From: Schoenoplectus triqueter
Taxonomy: Eukaryota > Streptophyta > Magnoliopsida > Poales > Cyperaceae
Direction: 5' to 3'
DNA: 35,927 nt
Assembly: GCA_964058805.1 (NCBI GenBank)
Contig: CAXKVV010001273.1
Span: 1-35,927 of the forward strand
This document shows, one piece after another, positions 1 through 11,891 of this stretch (position 1 is its first letter; every line of letters begins with the position of its first letter). The notes under the pieces were generated by a model. It worked only from the letters and a program-made list of their open reading frames with translations. It was not told where the DNA came from and ran no database searches. The translations under genes and the position numbers were made by a program.

Positions 1-820
1 GAATATATGAAAACTATTGGAGTGACTTCTTTTTAATAACCAATAACTTTACATGGCTATATGCAAATGCAATTATTTAATTTGTTTCTGTTATTTATTC
101 ATTCTACTTTCAGTCAATGTGTCACACCCCAGAAATAATGAATCGGATTAGGGGTGCTAAAATCCCGCCACGTACGCACGATGAGACGTGCGTACGAAAG
201 GCTAAGTGAATAAAAATAAAGAGAATCCCAGAATAAACAAAATAATAATAATAATACAAAACAAAACAGTCCAGAATATACAGATAAATACAACGCCAGT
301 CACCGGCGGGGCTAACACCATCGGAATGGGTAGCAAATCTCTCAAATAAAGCCCAAAGAAAGAAACCAAAAACCCGAAACCTGATCAGCCCTAATCAACT
401 ACCCGCCTCACTGTGCTGATGCGGCGAAGCACCTCTGATATCACGCAGGGTTGCTGCACCTAGCACTCTCATCAAAACTCGAGCCCATACCTGTAAACCT
501 GGATCCCACAACCACCGTGGAAACATGAGAAATTTTAAAAATTTCTCAGTACGGATTTAGATCCAGCCTTAAAATTTGATCTTCTTTCCTAGACTGGACC
601 CAAATACCGATACCGAATTTAAATGCAATGAATTATTTTAATATATGTTAGTGTATTATTATTTTATACATTTCGAACACCTCTACATGAATGACATGAA
701 ATGATAATTAACCCTGAAATAGAAAATCTGTGGAAATAGTACTATAATATAAAATATAAGGTACGAGAAAGCAAACACCCGAAATAAATATCCCAATTTG
801 CAAATCACCAGATCTATCCC

Positions 821-909
821 AAGCGGGCGCCACCAGCGTCCCAACTTACGAACTTGGGCCTTGCCTAAGCGGGCGCCACCAGCGACCCAACTTATGAACT
901 TAGGACTTT
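821..909. repeat. 46-bp tandem duplication
   Basis: Two near-identical copies begin at 821 and 867. Both open with AAGCGGGCGCCACCAGCG and continue with CCCAACTTA-GAACTT. They differ at only a few positions. Confidence 0.85.
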
Positions 910-1119
910 ATGTTTATGCGGCGCCAATGCCGCATAAACGGCAATTCGGACTCCCGAGGCGATAACGCCCTAGGAGAGTGAGCGTGCATAAGCACGTACT
1001 CTGGTCTGCTAAATCTGGTAATTCACCTTACAAAATAAAAGCAAGTGGATAATTATGTCTTCAGTTGCCATATCTCCAAAGGAGATAACTATTCGTGAAT
1101 TAACAAATCGAAATCAAAT

Positions 1120-1245
1120 GGGAGCCTACACTGTACCAACCAAGGGTCAGAGGACCGCATCCCGTAAAAGTATCAAAACGAAATATAACAAATGGGAGCC
1201 TACACTGTACCCACTAAGGCCAGTGGACCGCATCCCGACTTTCTC
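1120..1245. repeat. 74-bp tandem duplication
   Basis: Two copies begin at 1120 and 1194, each opening GGGAGCCTACACTGTACC and each containing GGACCGCATCCCG. The short forward frame across them (from 1055) is repetitive because of this duplication and is not evidence of a gene. Confidence 0.8.
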
Positions 1246-2689
1246 TGTACCAACTACGGGCCAAAGGAGAAAGCCCTTCGGACAATATTAGGATCCTAAA
1301 TACGCCGGATAAATATAATAATATAATATCACGAACTAGATTCCAGTCTCGGATATGGCCGCCCACACTAAACACTGAAGTACACGGTATCCTAAAAACA
1401 CTCAAATTTGGATTAAAAATTTAATCATATTAAGAATAATAAAAATATAATATTGATCAAAGAAAAACACTCCGACACAGCCGAACCCGTCAAATGACGG
1501 GATCGGTGGATAATCCGACAGGCACAGATGCGCAGTACATATATAGACCGGTGGGTCCCACGGGCCTATGGGTCACCGTACGTAACCACAACGGTCTGGT
1601 TATGCAAGGCAACTTAGACTGGGAATTACCCGGTCCGCCTCTCAGCACTCCCATGCATTTAATGCATGATTAACTACCTAGCTTAATTTAACAATTAGTA
1701 ATAGTAATAATATTTTCCTGATAAATATAATCTACAACTTGAATTATTTAATTCTATCTGATCCTATCTCGGGACTATTTTTCGAATCCTACTCCTATCC
1801 TGTCTACGTGCAATATGACATGATATGACATGCGAATGCGGGTATGTCTCAAATATGCTGGTCAATTTACCGGATGCAGATGACAAGTCAATTTTGGTCT
1901 CTAATCAAAGTTTGGTCGAAAGTACCGCAATTCAGATTTATTTTAAAAACAGTTTTAATTTCGGTTTGGATTCCTAATTCTAAAGAGAGAAAATCAAATC
2001 CCAGGAAACCGTACCTGGGAGTGCTGGTGAGGATCGCGGAGTCGCTCTACTCCGGAGGTAGAACACCGGCCTCGGGGTCGGTGTCCGCGTACGTCTGGTC
2101 GGGAGTGACCTTGTACTCCGCGAGTGGATCCGAGTCGACTATATCACCTATTTTAATTTAAATTATATGTTTATTAGTTTTAACTCGGTTTACTTCACAA
2201 TCAATACTTAAATTGGATTGATAATTAAATTAAGCGTTTGTTCGGGTTTGTCGTCCTTTCTTGAAAATTCCGGCAGCATTCCTGCCGCATTTACGCAGTG
2301 TCGGAAATTTTAGTCGCCCATATTAGGGATTCGTTAAATGGTGTTTATCGTTTGTGATTGCTTTTATACGTCCATTCTTTATATTTTAAATTCGAGTTCA
2401 TGGATTTAAATATTTAAATCAATTCATTTAAAATAGAGAAATTGATTTATATATAACATATAGTATATATAATATTATATCCTAATATTTTCTTATTTAT
2501 TCTTTTAAATAGAGAGATTTGATTAATGTATATTTATATAATTATGTACTTATTAATATTATTTTATTCTTAAATAGAGAAATTGATTAATATAGAATAT
2601 ATATTAATTAGTTAGTGTTAATCATTTTAATTATTATTATTTTTATCTAAATTATTATTACTTAAATTAAATTTTCGTGGTTTAACACA

Positions 2690-4720
2690 ATGTTTGGTCA
2701 ACATTTTGACATTTTTCTTTCTCTTTTTCCTTTAACTTGGCTGGTAGACAATGAGCGTTACCAAGCTTATTGCAGATGTGGATATGGATTTGGACATAGT
2801 CAACCTTAGTGAAGATGAAAGTACAGAAAAAAGCAGTGCTTAAATTGAAAGATGGAACTGCTTTTATCAATTCTGGACAAAATGAGACAAACTTATAATG
2901 AACAGATAGAGACCAATGTGCATAATGATAATGGGACCTGTAAGAAATGGAAATACATCGCGAAGAGGTAAACTCTGAAAAAGAATCACAAGGTAGTGAT
3001 TACTGTTAGAGACTGGGTCTTGTTCTTTACTGTTGAGTAGCAGAGCAGAAATTTTGGACAAGACTGGAAATAATAGTTTGGGTTTAAATATGGGGAAGCA
3101 AGGGGATGATTATTTGAATGGCTTAAGTCAAACTTTTGTTGTTTCTTCTAGTGAAAGTAAGGTCGGTTCTGAAAATGATAACTTAGACTTGGGCCTGAAA
3201 CTAAGTGAAAAACTGAATTTTTCCTTGGGTGTGGATGAAAATAATGCTATTACTGATAATGAAGACAAGGAGACCGCAGAAAAGACAGTAGCATTTGTTT
3301 TGGTTAGTGCAGATAACATGGAGGCTGAAATTGAAAATATGAAGGCATTAGCCAAAAGTGAGGACCTGGTTTTGGACAAAAATCAAGACTGCATTTATTG
3401 AGTGATAATAAGTAGGGATTAAATGAAAATTTTGCTTCTGATGTTTGTGCAAATAATATATTGTGTTTAGGTACAGATGAATCAGATGATAATTTAAAGG
3501 GCTCAAGTGGAAGAAGAGTTGATGGTTCTATAGAAAGCAAGAATACCTGTAGAGAGAATGTTAATGCAGATTTTGTGCTGAGAGAGGGTGTCAACAGTGA
3601 GGTTTTGAATAAAGATGGTGAAGGATTTTGGTCGAGGATAATTATCGGATTGTAATAGCTTATTGGATTCAAACCCATTAACTAATCCGGTACTAAATAA
3701 AATAATAATAATTTAATATATATTCTTATCTAATAAAAAATTATTAAAATAATAACATTTTATATATTAAAAATAATAATAAAATAAAGCTCAAAGTAAT
3801 AGATAATCAACTTGATAAAAAAAGTTTTCGTCTACGTAACTTTATATTTTGATATCTTTACATAATTATTTTATTATGCACGATATTAAATATTTTTCTC
3901 AATAAAAATAATTAGACAATCCAGGGGAGACAAAAAAAAATTCTGGAGAGAGACAAAAAAACACTATTTTTCAAAATCCAAGAGCCCCCCCTATTGGATC
4001 CGCCCCCGGTGAAATGGGCTTTGCTGAAAAGAAAGACAAGTTTCAAAAAGTGGATCAGGGGAAGCTGAACCCAGAAGGGGTTATTGCAAATAGTAATTCT
4101 GCCAGGAATGATCCAGAAATGAACGGTTTAGATTCAGCCCCAGATACCAGTGTTCAAGACAACTGTTGGTGCCAGAAGCAAACAAAGACCAGAATGAAAA
4201 TATTGAGCCTTCTGTGGATAAAGCAAACGTAGATTTCACTTTGAATTCTGGGTTAAGCAATGATATTGATCAAGTAAAGGGTTACAAATTTACAATGAAC
4301 TTGAGACTGCAGATTTGGGTTCTGCTTTTGAAAGTTTTCAGGGCAGCAAGTCCCCTACAAAGAGGGGTAGACATCCGAAAGGTCAAGGGAAAACGAATGT
4401 GGTCGTCCATAACACTGGAGAAAGCTCAAGTTCTCGGGAACTGAGAAAGACAAAGAGGAGCTGGTACCTGAAAGGTCCTTATGTTATGCACGGCGAAAAG
4501 AGGAAATCACTGAAGGAGAAAATAAGGAAGTAAACAACATGGAGGGTAAGAAGGTGAAGACAACTAGAGATGACAGTGTAGGCGTTTCTAAAGGAAATGA
4601 TGGTAAAACAGAGAAGATTCCAGAAGACATGGTACAGGACCTGATCTCTGCAGCACAGGGGGCTGTTTAACCCTGTGAACTCCATTCTCAGAAAGCCTGC
4701 AAGGAGATTTCTGATTTCAT
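2690..4720 (+). pseudogene. Broken coding-like remnant, family not identified
   Basis: Several short plus-strand frames follow each other with codon-like, acidic and serine-rich composition but are separated by stops and frame changes. They are about 2774-2848, 3033-3401, 3420-3655, 4014-4165, 4166-4300, 4315-4500 and 4502-4669. The last runs through residues such as NNMEGKKVKTTRDD and ends with TAA at 4667. A CRCGYGFGH stretch near 2780 faintly recalls a zinc knuckle, but the spacing is wrong. The middle, about 3665-4010, is AT-rich non-coding insertion. A decayed transposon gag/ORF1-like protein or a dead host gene would both fit. I cannot recognise a family, and the separate frames are not shown to belong to one ancestral gene. 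Confidence 0.35.
3665..4009. mobile_element. AT-rich insert with hAT-like terminus (truncated)
   Basis: A very AT-rich stretch interrupts the coding-like remnant. Its right end, read on the minus strand, begins GGGGGCGGATCCAATAGG, which resembles the CAGGGGCGGA-type ends of some plant hAT elements. No matching left terminus or target duplication is visible, so this is probably a truncated or badly decayed copy. Confidence 0.25.
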
Positions 4721-5931
4721 TTCTTAATGAGCTCTCTACTAGTAGGTGGCAATGGGACCGCCACCTGTGCTACTTGATGTAAGGGATACACTAGAGGACA
4801 TGATCATGTCACTCCACAGGTCGGGTTTGGAAATCAGGTGAGTCTGATTGAAGATGCCAGGGGTCTTTTGGATAAAGTTAACTTAATGCTGACAATGGAC
4901 TGCACTGGAGGTACAATTTCCTAGCTTTTATTTTCCACATTATGATAGTAAGCTTTGTGCAATACTCAAATTTAACTGGATTGGTCTTCAGTAATTAAGG
5001 ACAGTACTGATAGTTACAAGAAAGCAGGTGTTTTTCTGCTGAATGGTATGGTACAAGCTTGATGAAATCTCATTTTAATTGCTCTGCCATGGTAAATCCT
5101 GCCCCCTATATGACTGGTTCAAGTCAGTGCCATTTAGATGGTATCATCTCGTAACTCTAGCCTCTACATATTTAGGTGCCATGTATTTTAGTAGGTTTCA
5201 AACTGGCATCTCCATTCAGCACTAATAATCACATTTCGGTCAATAGGATGTTTGCAGTATGTTTCTCAAATTTTAATTTGTTTTTATCTGTTAAATTGTG
5301 ACAGGTACTAGGGTTTGACTATGCAATGAGTCTTCATAAAGCAAGGCTTAAGTTGGGACTTTACAAACTTTTGTCTTGGTGTAATTTTCAGATTTAGCAG
5401 TTATTGTAGAGCCTTGATATAAGGGGGTTCCAATCGCAAGACAGGAGAGAATTCTCTTAGATTGGTCGAATGATTTTGTCGGGAACTATAATCTATCTGG
5501 TTTTGTCCTTTGTCATGATTAGAGTTGGTCAGCTTTGCTTTGGTTTCATACCTAAACTTGAATGTTAGGTTTGCTTATATTCTGTTAGGTTTTTATGCAT
5601 AGCAGATTTCTGTTTAGTTAAGTTCAGAATGGGTCCCAGACAATTGATATGTTGCACTGCTTCTTATATATATTTATATTCTTTTAAGTATGTCTTTTTT
5701 GTGATAGTACTTTGCTTCCTTAGAGAGTAACGTTGAAAGCCGATAACTCTGCAAATTAATGATGAGGAGAGCAAGAAAAGGCATTCTTTATTCTTCTATT
5801 TCTTTCCATTACTTATTTTAATAGGCTTCAACTTTTCACATGAGGACCTTTAGTTCAGAATCTTCGACTTATAATCTAAAGCATGAAACTTCTATTATCA
5901 TCGATATACAGGCTAGAATTTTTTTAAGAAA
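4721..5931. other. Intergenic, no supported gene
   Basis: This unique-looking sequence has moderate base composition and only very short open frames on both strands. Some stretches (for example 4780-4915) have codon-like texture but no domain I can name. It forms the left flank of the LINE insertion. Confidence 0.5.
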
Positions 5932-5950
5932 AAAGAAAGGTAGGAATTAA
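5932..5950 (+). repeat. Target-site duplication, left copy
   Basis: AAAGAAAGGTAGGAATTAA (19 bp) is found here and again, identically, at 9607-9625, immediately outside the LINE. Confidence 0.92.
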
Positions 5951-6088
5951 CTCCGTATTTGTGGATTAGTTTCTGCACAATCTGTTTTAAGCCATAATAA
6001 AAGGAGGAAGGTTGCGGTGGGTATGGCGAGCCCTGCACTAAAACAGTCAATCTTTATGGAAATGAAACTCAATCAATTTTTATTGGGG

Positions 6089-6286
6089 CGTCACCCTTTT
6101 AGCGACGCACCATATTGAAACCCGGATATGATGATAAGAGAACAAGAGTCAGGTCGTCACCGCCTTAGTGGCGCGCTATATTGGAATCCGAATATGGTGA
6201 CAAGTGAGCGAGGACCAGATCGTCATCACCTTAGTGACGAGATGTATCGGTGCCCGGATGTAGTATCAAATGAACAAGAGTCTTCG
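6089..6286 (+). repeat. Three 66-bp leader modules in the LINE 5' region
   Basis: Modules begin at 6089, 6155 and 6221, each with CGTCA(C/T)C followed by a short imperfect inverted repeat around CCTTAGTG or a variant, then an A/G-rich run containing CCGGAT or CCGAAT. Plant RTE leaders commonly carry such repeated modules. They may be promoter-like or structural RNA units (inference). Confidence 0.7.
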
Positions 6287-9173
6287 CACTTGACTCGACG
6301 AGTGCGAGAGGCAAGGAAGCTAGTTGGGGAAAGTATGATTCGTTTAGGTAGTTGGAATGTAGGGTCCTTAACATGTAAACTAAGAGAGTTAGTTGATACT
6401 ACGATTAGGAGACGCGTTAATATCTTATGTGTTCAGGAGACTAAATGGACGGGTCAGAAGGCTAAGGAGGTGGAGAATACAGGCTCTAAATTGTGGTACA
6501 CGGGAAAAGAACGAAGTAGAAATGGTGTAGGCATCTTAATTGATAAGAGTCTCAAGAATGGAGTTGTCGTAGTTAGGAGATAAGGGGACGGGATCATCAT
6601 GATCAAATTGATTTTTGGAGATTTGGTTTTGAACGTCATCAGTGTGTATGCCCCACAAGTAGGTTTGAGTGATGATGTCAAGAGACGATTCTGGAAAGAC
6701 TTAGAGGACATGGTTAGAGGAGTGCCTAGCAGTGAAAAAGTCTTCATTAGAGGTGATCTTAATGGTCATGTTGGCACAGTTAGAGGGGGGTTTGAGAGGG
6801 TACATGGGGGTTTTGGATATGACGAACAGAATCAAGAGGGAGAAAACATCTTGAACTTCGCTATAGCTTATGACCTCATGGTAGCGAACACCTTCTTTAG
6901 AAAGAAAAAATCGCATTTAATTACTTTCAGCAATGGCCAACACTCGAGCCAGATCGATTTTATCCTAACTAGAAGGGAGGAGAGACCAAACTGCATGGAT
7001 TGTAAGGTTATACTTGGCGAGTGTGTTGTCACACAACACAAACTTTTGGTAACTGATTTTTATTTTCAGGTATGCGTTCGGCGAGACAGAGGCATGAAAA
7101 TAACGAGAACGAGGTGGTGGAAGCTCAAAGGGGACGTTTCTTAAGTGTTTAAGAATAAAGTTATTGTAGAAGGATCGTGGAACGAAGGTGATAATGCGGA
7201 TAATATGTGGAAGAAGATGGTGATTCACATTCGGAAGGTGGCTATAGAGGTGTTTGGAGTAACTAGAGGAAATAAACGTGAACCTAAAGACACTTGGTGG
7301 TGGAATGATGAAGTAAAAAAGGCTATCAATGAGAAGAAAGAATGTTACAAACGTTTATATCACAACAAGAGTGATAAAAACATACAGAAGTACAAAGAAG
7401 CTAGAAGAAACGCAAAAAAAGCTGTGAGCAAAGCAAGGGGTAAGGGATACATGGAGTTGTATCGGAAATTAGATACGAAAGAAGGGGGAAATGATGTCTA
7501 TAAGATAGCTAAACTTCGAGAAAGGAAGACAAGAGACTTCCACCAAGTTAAATGTATTAAGGATGAGGTTGATAGACTTTTGGTGAAATATGAGGAGATT
7601 AAGAACAGATGGAGGGCATACTTCGACAAGCTATTCAACGATGAGAGTGAGAAAATCGCGATCGAGTTGGACGACTCAATTGACACCAATAGGCGATTTG
7701 TTCGGAGAATTCAAGAGTCTGAGGTGAAAAAAGCTTTAAAAAGATGAAAACAAGTAAGGCGTTATGACCGGATGACATCCCGATTGAGGTATGGAGATGT
7801 ATTGGAGATATAGCAATAATGTGGCTCACTAAACTATTTAATATAATTTTCGATCCAATAAGATTCCTGATGAGTGGAGAAGAAGTATATTAGTATCAAT
7901 CTTCAAGAATAAAGGAGATATTTAAAGTTATACTAATTACAGAGGAATTAAGCTCATTAGTCATACCATGAAGCTTTGGGAGAGAGTGATCGAGCACCGT
8001 TTAAGAAAACAAACAATTGTCTCTAAAAATCAGTTTGGTTTTATGCCTGGGAGGTCCACTATGGAGGCGATTTTTTTGATAAGACAACTTATGAAGAGAC
8101 ATCGAGCACTGAAGAATGAGCTACATATGATATTTATTGATTTAGAGAAATCGTATGATAAAATTTCGAGAAATATCATGTGATGGGCGCTCAAAAGGAA
8201 ACTAGTCCCAACAAAGTACGTTAACCTTATTAAGGATATGTACACAAATATTATGACTTGTGTCAGAGCATGTGACGACGAGTCCGATACATTTCTTATT
8301 AAGATAGGATTACATCAAGAGTCAGCATTGAGTCCATATATTTTCACCTTAGTGATGGATGAAATCACAAAGAACATACAATAAGATATTTCTTGGTGTA
8401 TGCTCTTTGCTAATGATGTGGTGTTGATTGACGATAGCAGAATTGGAGTCAATCAGAAACTAGAGTTGTGGAGACAAACTTTAGAATCGAAAGGTTTTAA
8501 ACTTAGTAGGATAAAAACTGAATATATGAGGTATCAGTTCAGTGAGAAAAAACTTAGATGACGGAGATGTTAGTTTGGATGGACGAGTAGTACCCATGAA
8601 TGACACATTTCGATATTTGAGATCGATGTTGCAGAGTGAAGGAGAGATCGATGAAGATGTTAGTTATAGAATAAGAGCTGGATGGGTAAAATGAAGACAA
8701 ACATCTGGTGTTCTTTGTGACAAGAAGGTCCCAAACAAACTAAAAGACAAGTTTTATAGGATGGTGATTAGACCCATGATGTTGTATAGCGCAGGATGTT
8801 GGGCTACAAAAGGACAACACATCCAAAAGATGAGTGTAGCTGAAATGCGGATGTTGCGTTGGATATGTGGCCACACAAGAAAAGATCGAATCAGGAATGA
8901 TGATATTAGGGACAAACTTGGGGTAGCATCAATTCAAGAGAAGCTAGTTCAACATCATTTGCGATGGTTTGGTCATATCCAACGAATGCCTCCTGAAACA
9001 TCAGTACGCAGTGGTATTTTAAGTCATCCTGAAAATACAAGAAGAGAAAGAGGTCGACCGAGATTGACATGGGAGGAAGCAATAAAAAGAGATTTGAATG
9101 AATGGAATATATCCAAAGAGCTTGTTTTGGATAGAAGTGTGTGGAAGATAACGATTCATGTACCTAAACCATG
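6128..9173 (+). pseudogene. Dead RTE polyprotein: endonuclease plus reverse transcriptase
   Basis: In intact RTE elements this protein nicks target DNA and copies the element RNA into the nick. The endonuclease part (about 6335-7065) shows LGSWNVGSL, VQETKW, FIRGDLNG and SQIDFIL motifs; the expected SDH near its end reads TQH. In-frame stops lie at 6581-6583 and 7142-7144, and another at 7745-7747 is accompanied by frame loss. The reverse transcriptase part shows FGFMPGRST and MIFIDLEKSYD (8034-8155). At about 8400-8420 the catalytic FADD box reads FANDVVL, losing an essential aspartate. Further stops and frameshifts cover 8180-8760. The C-terminal segment 8761-9173 is open and keeps LRWFGHIQRMP and GRPRLTWEEAIKRD. 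Many plant genomes annotate fragments like this as craniofacial-development-protein-like, which is a misnomer. Confidence 0.9.
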
Positions 9174-9606
9174 ATTTAGGAGTTAGAGTCTAATAGTAGA
9201 GTTATAGACTTCATAGTCTTAGATTTTTTTAGGATTTTAGGATTTAAAATTTAGATATAAATTTCAGAAATAGAGGTTTAGATAGGATTTTAGGATTTAG
9301 AATTTAGAATTAGATTTTAAAATAGAATTTTAGGATTTAGAAATAGATTTTATAATAGAGGTTTATTGTACTATTATTATTATTGTTATTATTGCTACTA
9401 TTATTAGTATATTATCTTTATCATTATCATCTTTATTTATATATTATTATTATTATTATTATTTTATTTATTTAATTTCTTTTTCTTCCATCATATTCAT
9501 TATTATCACTGATATTTGAGATTTTTTATCTTATGTTTTCTAATTGGATTTCATTTCTAGTCTACCTCAATTTATCTGGGATTAAAGGTTTTGTTGTTGC
9601 TGTTGT
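9174..9606 (+). other. LINE 3' UTR and RTE tail
   Basis: AT-rich 3' region with repeated TTTAGGATTTAG-type units (9230-9360) and an ATT-triplet run (9370-9470). It ends at the GTTGTTG tail just before the right target duplication. Confidence 0.75.
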
Positions 9607-9625
9607 AAAGAAAGGTAGGAATTAA
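9607..9625 (+). repeat. Target-site duplication, right copy
   Basis: Identical to 5932-5950. It directly follows the GTTG tail and so fixes the 3' end of the LINE. Confidence 0.92.
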
Positions 9626-11891
9626 ACAGAGAAATTTACAGAGAGCAAGCGTTAGGAAGTGTGAAAGAATCAACATGTTTGAAGGATTTGGTCAAAACTA
9701 CTTTCAAATCAATGTGCATCCACGTTTTAATCTCTTTTCTACTTTTATTCTACCCCAGTTTCCCACATGCTATAGCTTCATCTTGACACTTCTCTTATTC
9801 TTCCCCTTTTTTGCATCAGATTTTTCTGGCATGTGACAGTAGCATCTCATACTTGGTCACTGCCTCTTAGCAAGTTCAATTTTTTTTTTTATTTCTCTCA
9901 GGAAAATAAAGTTCGGATACTAACTGAAATTTAGCTCCGTAAAATCCATCGAGAGTCGGTGTTTTCACACAATTTAATAAAAATTACATGTCGGGGGAAT
10001 TTATCATGAAATGTTATTTGATAATTACTTAGAATGTTTGTTTTAGTTAATCAGAACATTATTTAAGTTTGCCAGAGGTGGATGGAAATTAACTGAAGAA
10101 ATTAAACAAAAATAGTATCAAGTAAATGACCTCATAAAACAATTGAATCTATAAGGTAATTTTTGGGAAAGTTATGTTTACTCTATAACATTGCAAGTTG
10201 AACAATTATTAATTTATTGTCATTAACTGTCCAAGTTTCACCAGCTACTTATAAAAAATAAAAATAAAAAACTGTCCAAGTTTCCAAATAGTGCTTCTAG
10301 AATCTAGAATTCTAGTATCAACCGTAATCTAGCCTCTTGTCTGTATCTGAATTCACACCCACTTGTTATCATTAAAAAATGAATTTGACTACTGCTTGTG
10401 CAAAATTAAGGGAGTTAAGCTATCAAATCAATCAAATTAAACCGCAAAAAATTCCTCCGTTAATGGGGAACAAAAGAATAGAAAGTCCTTTTCATGCATC
10501 TTTCTCAAGCAATTACAAATCTATTGTACTGAGATCTGTTTCTTATACAAAAAACAATGAATCTACCTAAAGGGACCAATCTCAAATTTATTGTACTTTA
10601 AATATCCATCTATGTTCACTCCTAGCTTTATACCATAATACTATCTTGTTAAAGATACCATAATGGAGTATTATGTCAGAAATATATAGATCCTGATCGG
10701 TACCAGTTGCTTTTAGCTCTCATGATGCGTTTTCAATTAGTCCTTTTTAGATTTCCTTTTCCTTTTGGTAAAGAATAATTTGATTTGACCATACTGCGCT
10801 AGATTGGTCTAGAATATGATGGAATTAACAAAAAGAAATTAAGAAGAAACGGTAAGAGATATTTTCATCGTATATGTGCATTTTATTAATTGGTTTTTTG
10901 TTGTGCATCTTGCTTGAAACTTCTAATATTTTGAAAACTCATATGACAACTGTAACGTAATCATTATCGGGTTTTACATTTAAATTAATGCAACTATCGA
11001 TCTTTTATAATTCATTATCCAAAACCAACCTAAAAGTATCCTCCATTAATCTAAGGTGCTGGTAAGTACCTCTATGCATGGTGACTTGGTGAGATTCTTG
11101 CAGTATATATTAGTACAGTAGAAAGACACAAAAGAGAATAGAAGTGTTAATTAACAGATATGACTTACTTTATTATTTTTTGTGCGAAAGCAGTTCAGAC
11201 GAACGCAGCAGTAATAAATCACAAGCTGAAATAAAAAAACCTTACGTTTTTCACAGCCTAAAACATTCAAGCCTTAACTGAGTATTTTTTTCTCTCGTTT
11301 TTTTCTCTTTCGTTATAGTGACAGTTTTTCACTTTCATTAAGAAAACTGACATTAAGACATTTATATAAACATCTACACGCTCAATCATTAAGACATCTG
11401 TCCAATGCACCTATCCACTAATAATCTGTCCAGCGTACTTATTTAGTAATGCATATTTTTATAACAGGTTGAGTTTTGAATTCAGATTTTTCATAAAGGA
11501 CGTACCATTTAATAAATCCAACAAGAAGAATTAATATTAAAATCACAAACCATATACAAATACCTCTTGCATGCAGTCTTGAAAATAAAAAAGAAAGGAA
11601 AATGCACAAACAGAATAAACGATGATAAAGGAAGATGAACTGCTGATAATATATCGATTTCATCATGGTCATCATCATTAGACGTTTACATTTTCACACA
11701 CAAATCATGAAATCACATGGAAGGGAAGTACTTCCAACTCAAAAGACATAGCAATGGATCAAAAGAAACACAAAGCAAAACCAAACCGCAAAGATAGAGA
11801 AATTGAGATAAAAAAAGAAAGAAAGAAAGTCATTTCTAGTACTAAGTTTTCCGTCAACACTACTAAATTCTAAGAATTTCATATCTTCTAC
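9626..11891. other. Intergenic, no supported gene
   Basis: AT-rich sequence with no frame longer than about 80 residues and no recognisable domain. A 63-codon frame at 10379-10570 begins with ATG but matches nothing I know. The right part, below 11892, should contain the 3' UTR of the Dof gene on the minus strand. Confidence 0.5.

Larger units (their letters stand above)
1..2680. repeat. Non-coding repeat block, possible LTR fragment
   Basis: No convincing gene is present; open frames here are short and have no recognisable domain. The block is richer in GC than most of the window. A TGTCACACCCC string at 120, the kind of start many plant Ty3/gypsy LTRs have, may mark an LTR edge, but I find no matching GGGGTGTGACA-type end downstream, so the right boundary is unknown. 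It contains two local tandem duplications (821-909 and 1120-1245). From about 2380 to 2680 it becomes simple AT-rich sequence. A solo or truncated LTR is an inference; an unrelated repeat is equally possible. Confidence 0.35.
5951..9606 (+). mobile_element. RTE-type non-LTR retrotransposon (LINE), full length, inactive
   Basis: The 3656-bp element lies between perfect 19-bp direct repeats. In order it has a leader with three 66-bp modules, an apurinic endonuclease domain, a reverse transcriptase domain, a conserved C-terminal region and a 3' UTR. It ends in GGGATTAAAGGTTTTGTTGTTGCTGTTG. That GTTG-rich tail with no poly(A) is typical of plant RTE elements. The protein region is broken by nonsense codons and frameshifts, and the catalytic RT box is mutated, so it cannot move by itself. 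The still-perfect target duplication suggests the insertion is not very ancient, or that the copy was already defective when inserted. Confidence 0.9.

Noticed and set aside
120..2680. Complete LTR retrotransposon
   Set aside because: No gag-pol coding, primer-binding site, matching LTR end or target duplication was found; only a possible LTR start.
10379..10570. Small 63-residue protein gene
   Set aside because: It begins with ATG, but the sequence is low in information, matches no family I know and sits in AT-rich intergenic DNA.
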